Assembly: GCA_015265235.1 (NCBI GenBank)
Contig: JABZYJ010000001.1
Span: forward strand, 1-63,068
Length of the DNA stretch: 63,068 nucleotides
Direction of reading: 5' to 3'
From: Selenomonas sp.
GTDB taxonomy: Bacteria > Bacillota > Negativicutes > Selenomonadales > Selenomonadaceae
Part shown: positions 60,364 to 63,068 of the stretch, piece after piece
Numbering within the stretch: the first letter of the stretch is position 1
Layout: each line of letters begins with the position of its first letter
Notes under the pieces: generated by a model
The model's database searches: none
Seen by the model: the letters and a program-made list of their open reading frames with translations, nothing else
Told to the model about the DNA's origin: nothing
Program-made: the position numbers and the translations under genes

Positions 60364-61323
60364 ATGGAAACATACCATCAGCTGGTTGATTTTGCGTCAA
60401 AATACAAAAATATCGTCGTTGCACTTGGCATGTTTGACGGGGTGCATATTGGACACCAAAAGATCATCCGCACAGCAGTCGAACAGGCAAGAAGTATTCA
60501 TGGCGCTGCATTTGTTTTTTCCTTTACGAATCACCCGCGGGCCATCGTTGATTCCTTGGGGGCCCCACGCCGCATCAGCAGCGAACAGGTAAGTCTGCGG
60601 ATTCTGCGAAATTTGGGTGTCGATGTCTTGGTTGAAATTCCTTTCACACATGATTTTGCTGACACGTCGCCCGAGGAATTTATTCACCTTCTGTACCGCC
60701 ATTTTTCACCGCGGTACATTGTTGTCGGTGAAAACTATACGTTTGGAAAAAAAGGCGTAGGAACACCACAGCTCCTACACGATATGGGAAAACGGCATGC
60801 CATAGAGACCATTGTGTGCTCATCCGTTTTGTACGATGGGGAACCAATCAGCAGTACGCGCATTCGGACCTATATCGAACAGGGGGATATAACGCACGTA
60901 AATGAGCTTCTTGGATACCCTTTTACGATGATTGGGACGGTAATACACGGGCAGGCGCGTGGACGGCTGCTTGGCTTCCCCACGGCCAATATTGCACTCC
61001 GCGAATCCTATGAGATCCTGCCGAACGGCGTATACGCGGTAACAGTTTTATACCATCACCGTATCCATTCAGCTGTTGCCAATATAGGAAATAATCCAAC
61101 GTTTGGGCTATGCGATCGGCGGATGGAAGTGCACATTATGGACTTTGACGGAGATCTATACGGAAAGAAGATCCTTGTATCGTTTCATAAAAGGATACGG
61201 AGTGAGAAGCGATTTGATTCCGTTGAGGCGCTCATTTTACAAATTAAATCTGATAAAGAATGCGCAGAACGTGCACTGCAGGAAACTTTTCATTTACAAG
61301 AAAAAATTTCTATGGTAATATGA
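60364..61323 (+). CDS. ribF: Bifunctional riboflavin kinase / FAD synthetase
   Basis: Makes FMN and then FAD, the cofactor of its neighbour MurB. The N-terminal nucleotidyltransferase half has GMFDGVHIGHQKII and SSTRIRTYIEQGD. The C-terminal kinase half has GRLLGFPTANIAL and NIGNNPTFG. It has 319 residues. I choose ATG 60364, which follows AAGGAGA after the murB stop, over an in-frame ATG at 60334 inside murB. Confidence 0.95.
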   Translation: METYHQLVDFASKYKNIVVALGMFDGVHIGHQKIIRTAVEQARSIHGAAFVFSFTNHPRAIVDSLGAPRRISSEQVSLRILRNLGVDVLVEIPFTHDFADTSPEEFIHLLYRHFSPRYIVVGENYTFGKKGVGTPQLLHDMGKRHAIETIVCSSVLYDGEPISSTRIRTYIEQGDITHVNELLGYPFTMIGTVIHGQARGRLLGFPTANIALRESYEILPNGVYAVTVLYHHRIHSAVANIGNNPTFGLCDRRMEVHIMDFDGDLYGKKILVSFHKRIRSEKRFDSVEALILQIKSDKECAERALQETFHLQEKISMVI

Positions 61324-61410
61324 ACAACGCAGTTGCATCCATGACTCAGATAGCGAGTAATCCGACGTTTTCTTGGTCATTGGCTATTTATTTTATGAGG
61401 AGGATTTTTT

Positions 61411-61677
61411 ATGATCACACAGGAACAGAAGCAGGACATTATCAAGAAATATGCAGTGCACGAGGGTGATACGGGCTCTCCTGAAGTACAGATTGCTGTT
61501 TTAACTGCCCGCATTCAGTATCTCACTGAGCATCTGAAAGAGCATAAGAAGGATCATCATTCACGCCGTGGTCTGCTGAAGATGGTCGGACATCGTCGCC
61601 GCCTTCTCGGATATCTCTATCAGACGGATATTGAGCGGTATCGTTCCATCATCACGAAACTTAATCTTCGCAAGTAA
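61411..61677 (+). CDS. rpsO: 30S ribosomal protein S15
   Basis: An 88-residue primary 16S rRNA-binding protein, with TGSPEVQIAVLTARIQYLTEHL and HHSRRGLLKMVGHRRRLLGYL as in all S15. GAGGAGG precedes the ATG. The 87-base gap after ribF contains TTGCAT at 61333-61338 but no good -10, so I do not call a promoter. It precedes pnp, the usual partner. Confidence 0.98.
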   Translation: MITQEQKQDIIKKYAVHEGDTGSPEVQIAVLTARIQYLTEHLKEHKKDHHSRRGLLKMVGHRRRLLGYLYQTDIERYRSIITKLNLRK

Positions 61678-61698
61678 CTTCTTAGCGGAGCAAAACAC

Positions 61699-61723
61699 AG
61701 GACGGGGGTTCCCGTCCTTTTTT
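61699..61723 (+). terminator. Terminator between rpsO and pnp
   Basis: AGGACGGG (61699-61706) pairs with CCCGTCCT (61711-61718) across a GGTT loop and is followed by T residues to 61723. pnp may be reached by read-through or by a promoter I could not define in the next 78 bases. Confidence 0.88.
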
Positions 61724-61801
61724 ATTGCGAAAACAAGGATTCTGCAATGTTTTGTCGAATGCAGTAACTATACGCGTATGTGAGAATCCGAGGAGGGTAC
61801 T

Positions 61802-63068
61802 ATGCAGAGTTTCGAGATCGACCTGGGCGGACGTAAACTGACGGTCGAACATGGAAAAATGGCGAAGCAGGCAAACGGTGCTGTTTTAGTTCGATATGGT
61901 GATACGGTTGTATTAGTAACGGCCACAGCATCAAAAGCACCAAGGGAAGGCGTGGATTTCTTCCCATTAACCGTAGACTACGAAGAAAAAATGTATGCCG
62001 CAGGAAAGATTCCCGGTGGATTTATCAAGCGGGAAGGACGTCCCAGCAGCGACGCTGTCCTTTGTGCACGTTTGATTGACCGTCCCATCCGTCCACTATT
62101 TCCGGATGGATTTCGTAATGACGTACAGATTGTAGCTACGGTTCTTTCTGTGGAACAGGACAATCCTCCTGAAATCGCAGCGATGTTCGGAGCCTCCTGT
62201 GCTCTGACGGTGTCTGACATCCCCTTTATGGGGCCGATTGCCGGGGTACGTGTTGGTTATATCAATGGTGAATTTGTCATCAATCCGACAGAGGAGCAGC
62301 GTGCTGACTCTGACTTGAACTTAACCGTCGCGGGTTCATACGATGCTGTCATGATGGTGGAAGCCGGAGCAAATGAGCTGTCGGAAGAAATCGTTTTGGA
62401 TGCTATCCTTTTTGGACATGCAGAGATCCGGCGACTGGTCGAGTTCCAGCAGAACATACAACAGACCTGTGGGAAAGAGAAACAGATTCCTTCGGTATTC
62501 AAAGTATCCGAAGAACTGGAAGAAAAAGTGCGCTCCTATGCAGAAGCCCGTCTCGACACTGCAACACGAAACAGCGATAAACTTTCCCGTGATGCAGATA
62601 TTTCTGCCATCAAGGAAGAGACCATAGCCCATTTCGCTGAGGAATACCCGGATGCTGTGAAGGAAATTGCCCAGATCCTGTACCATATCGAGAAGGGAAT
62701 CGTGCGCCATATGATCACGCACGAGAAGATACGTCCGGACGGGCGTGCCTTGGATGAAGTTCGTCCGGTCAGCTGCGAAGTGGGCATTCTGCCGCGTGTC
62801 CATGGCTCAGGCCTTTTCACAAGAGGTCAGACGCAAGTGCTCACGGTAACGACATTGGGGGCTATTGGAGATGAGCAGATCATCGACGGACTTGGCCCTG
62901 AGACAACCAAACACTACCTGCATCATTATAATTTCCCAGGCTACAGTGTTGGAGAAGCACGCCCCATGCGAAGTCCCGGACGCCGTGAGATCGGTCATGG
63001 AGCGTTGGCGGAACGCGCTCTTTTCCCGATGATTCCATCGATTGAGGATTTCCCCTATACCATACGGC
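61802..63068 (+). CDS. pnp: Polyribonucleotide nucleotidyltransferase (3' truncated by window end)
   Basis: PNPase degrades RNA 3'-5' with phosphate and can add tails. The frame is open from ATG 61802 to the window edge (about 422 codons of roughly 700). It covers the first RNase PH domain (beginning MQSFEIDLGGRKLTVEHGKM, with GGFIKREGRPSSDAVLCARL). The helical linker comes next, and then the start of the second RNase PH domain (HEKIRPDGRALDEVRPVSCE, FTRGQTQVLTVTTLG). The KH and S1 domains would lie beyond the edge. AGGAGGG precedes the ATG at a good distance. Confidence 0.97.
   Translation, partial: MQSFEIDLGGRKLTVEHGKMAKQANGAVLVRYGDTVVLVTATASKAPREGVDFFPLTVDYEEKMYAAGKIPGGFIKREGRPSSDAVLCARLIDRPIRPLFPDGFRNDVQIVATVLSVEQDNPPEIAAMFGASCALTVSDIPFMGPIAGVRVGYINGEFVINPTEEQRADSDLNLTVAGSYDAVMMVEAGANELSEEIVLDAILFGHAEIRRLVEFQQNIQQTCGKEKQIPSVFKVSEELEEKVRSYAEARLDTATRNSDKLSRDADISAIKEETIAHFAEEYPDAVKEIAQILYHIEKGIVRHMITHEKIRPDGRALDEVRPVSCEVGILPRVHGSGLFTRGQTQVLTVTTLGAIGDEQIIDGLGPETTKHYLHHYNFPGYSVGEARPMRSPGRREIGHGALAERALFPMIPSIEDFPYTIR

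Noticed and set aside
1..63068. Mobile elements, CRISPR arrays, prophage or defence systems
   Set aside because: I saw no transposase, integrase, direct-repeat array, toxin-antitoxin pair or restriction gene. Every sizeable frame is a chromosomal housekeeping gene or a shadow of one.

Overview
This window is a stretch of core bacterial chromosome, most probably from a Negativicutes (diderm Firmicutes) of the Selenomonas type. The grounds are indirect: Firmicutes gene orders (rpsB-tsf-pyrH-frr-uppS-cdsA-rseP-ispG-proS, a DUF512 protein with der and plsY, and smc near ftsY and scpAB), Firmicutes signature genes (RNase J, SepF, MutS2), moderately GC-rich coding DNA, strong AGGAGG ribosome binding sites and frequent TTG/GTG starts. 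The genus call is inference; the 23S fragment at the left edge would settle it.

Layout: (1) 1-851, the 3' end of a 23S rRNA, 5S rRNA, tRNA-His and tRNA-Trp. (2) 949-4206, an unknown secreted protein, typA/bipA and sepF. (3) 4286-14681, translation and envelope operons: rpsB, tsf, pyrH, frr, a 77-residue unknown, uppS, cdsA, rseP, ispG, proS and a DUF512 protein. (4) 14708-18950, der, plsY, hom, thrB. (5) 19012-27112, a complete ornithine-to-arginine operon argC-J-B-D-F-G-H behind a promoter covered by inverted repeats. (6) 27168-33083, RNase J with a long structured leader, a split transketolase, a HAD hydrolase and fba on the minus strand. (7) 33166-45224, the chromosome-organisation run smc-ftsY-(Nudix)-(M50 protease)-scpA-scpB, then a double-barrel U32 protein and mutS2. 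(8) 45268-54789, a structured leader before a class A PBP, then tyrS, yebC, ruvC-ruvA-ruvB, queH, a SpoIID/LytB protein and queA. (9) 54792-61677, a membrane-anchored SGNH hydrolase on the minus strand, then cobO, ilvD, trmL, murB, ribF and rpsO. (10) 61802-end, the 5' part of pnp.

Almost all genes are on the plus strand; only fba and the SGNH hydrolase are reversed, and each is separated from its plus-strand neighbour by a bidirectional terminator. Many junctions are ATGA or TAATG overlaps (pyrH/frr, ispG/proS, der/plsY, hom/thrB, argG/argH, the two transketolase halves, trmL/murB), which implies translational coupling. I saw no insertion sequence, prophage, CRISPR array, toxin-antitoxin pair or defence island.

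I found no clearly new multi-gene system. The parts that merit attention are small: two structured 5' leaders (RNase J and PBP), the putative arginine operator, a secreted protein, a small translationally coupled ORF and an SGNH protein of unknown function, and the absence of dxr from an otherwise canonical isoprenoid/envelope cluster.
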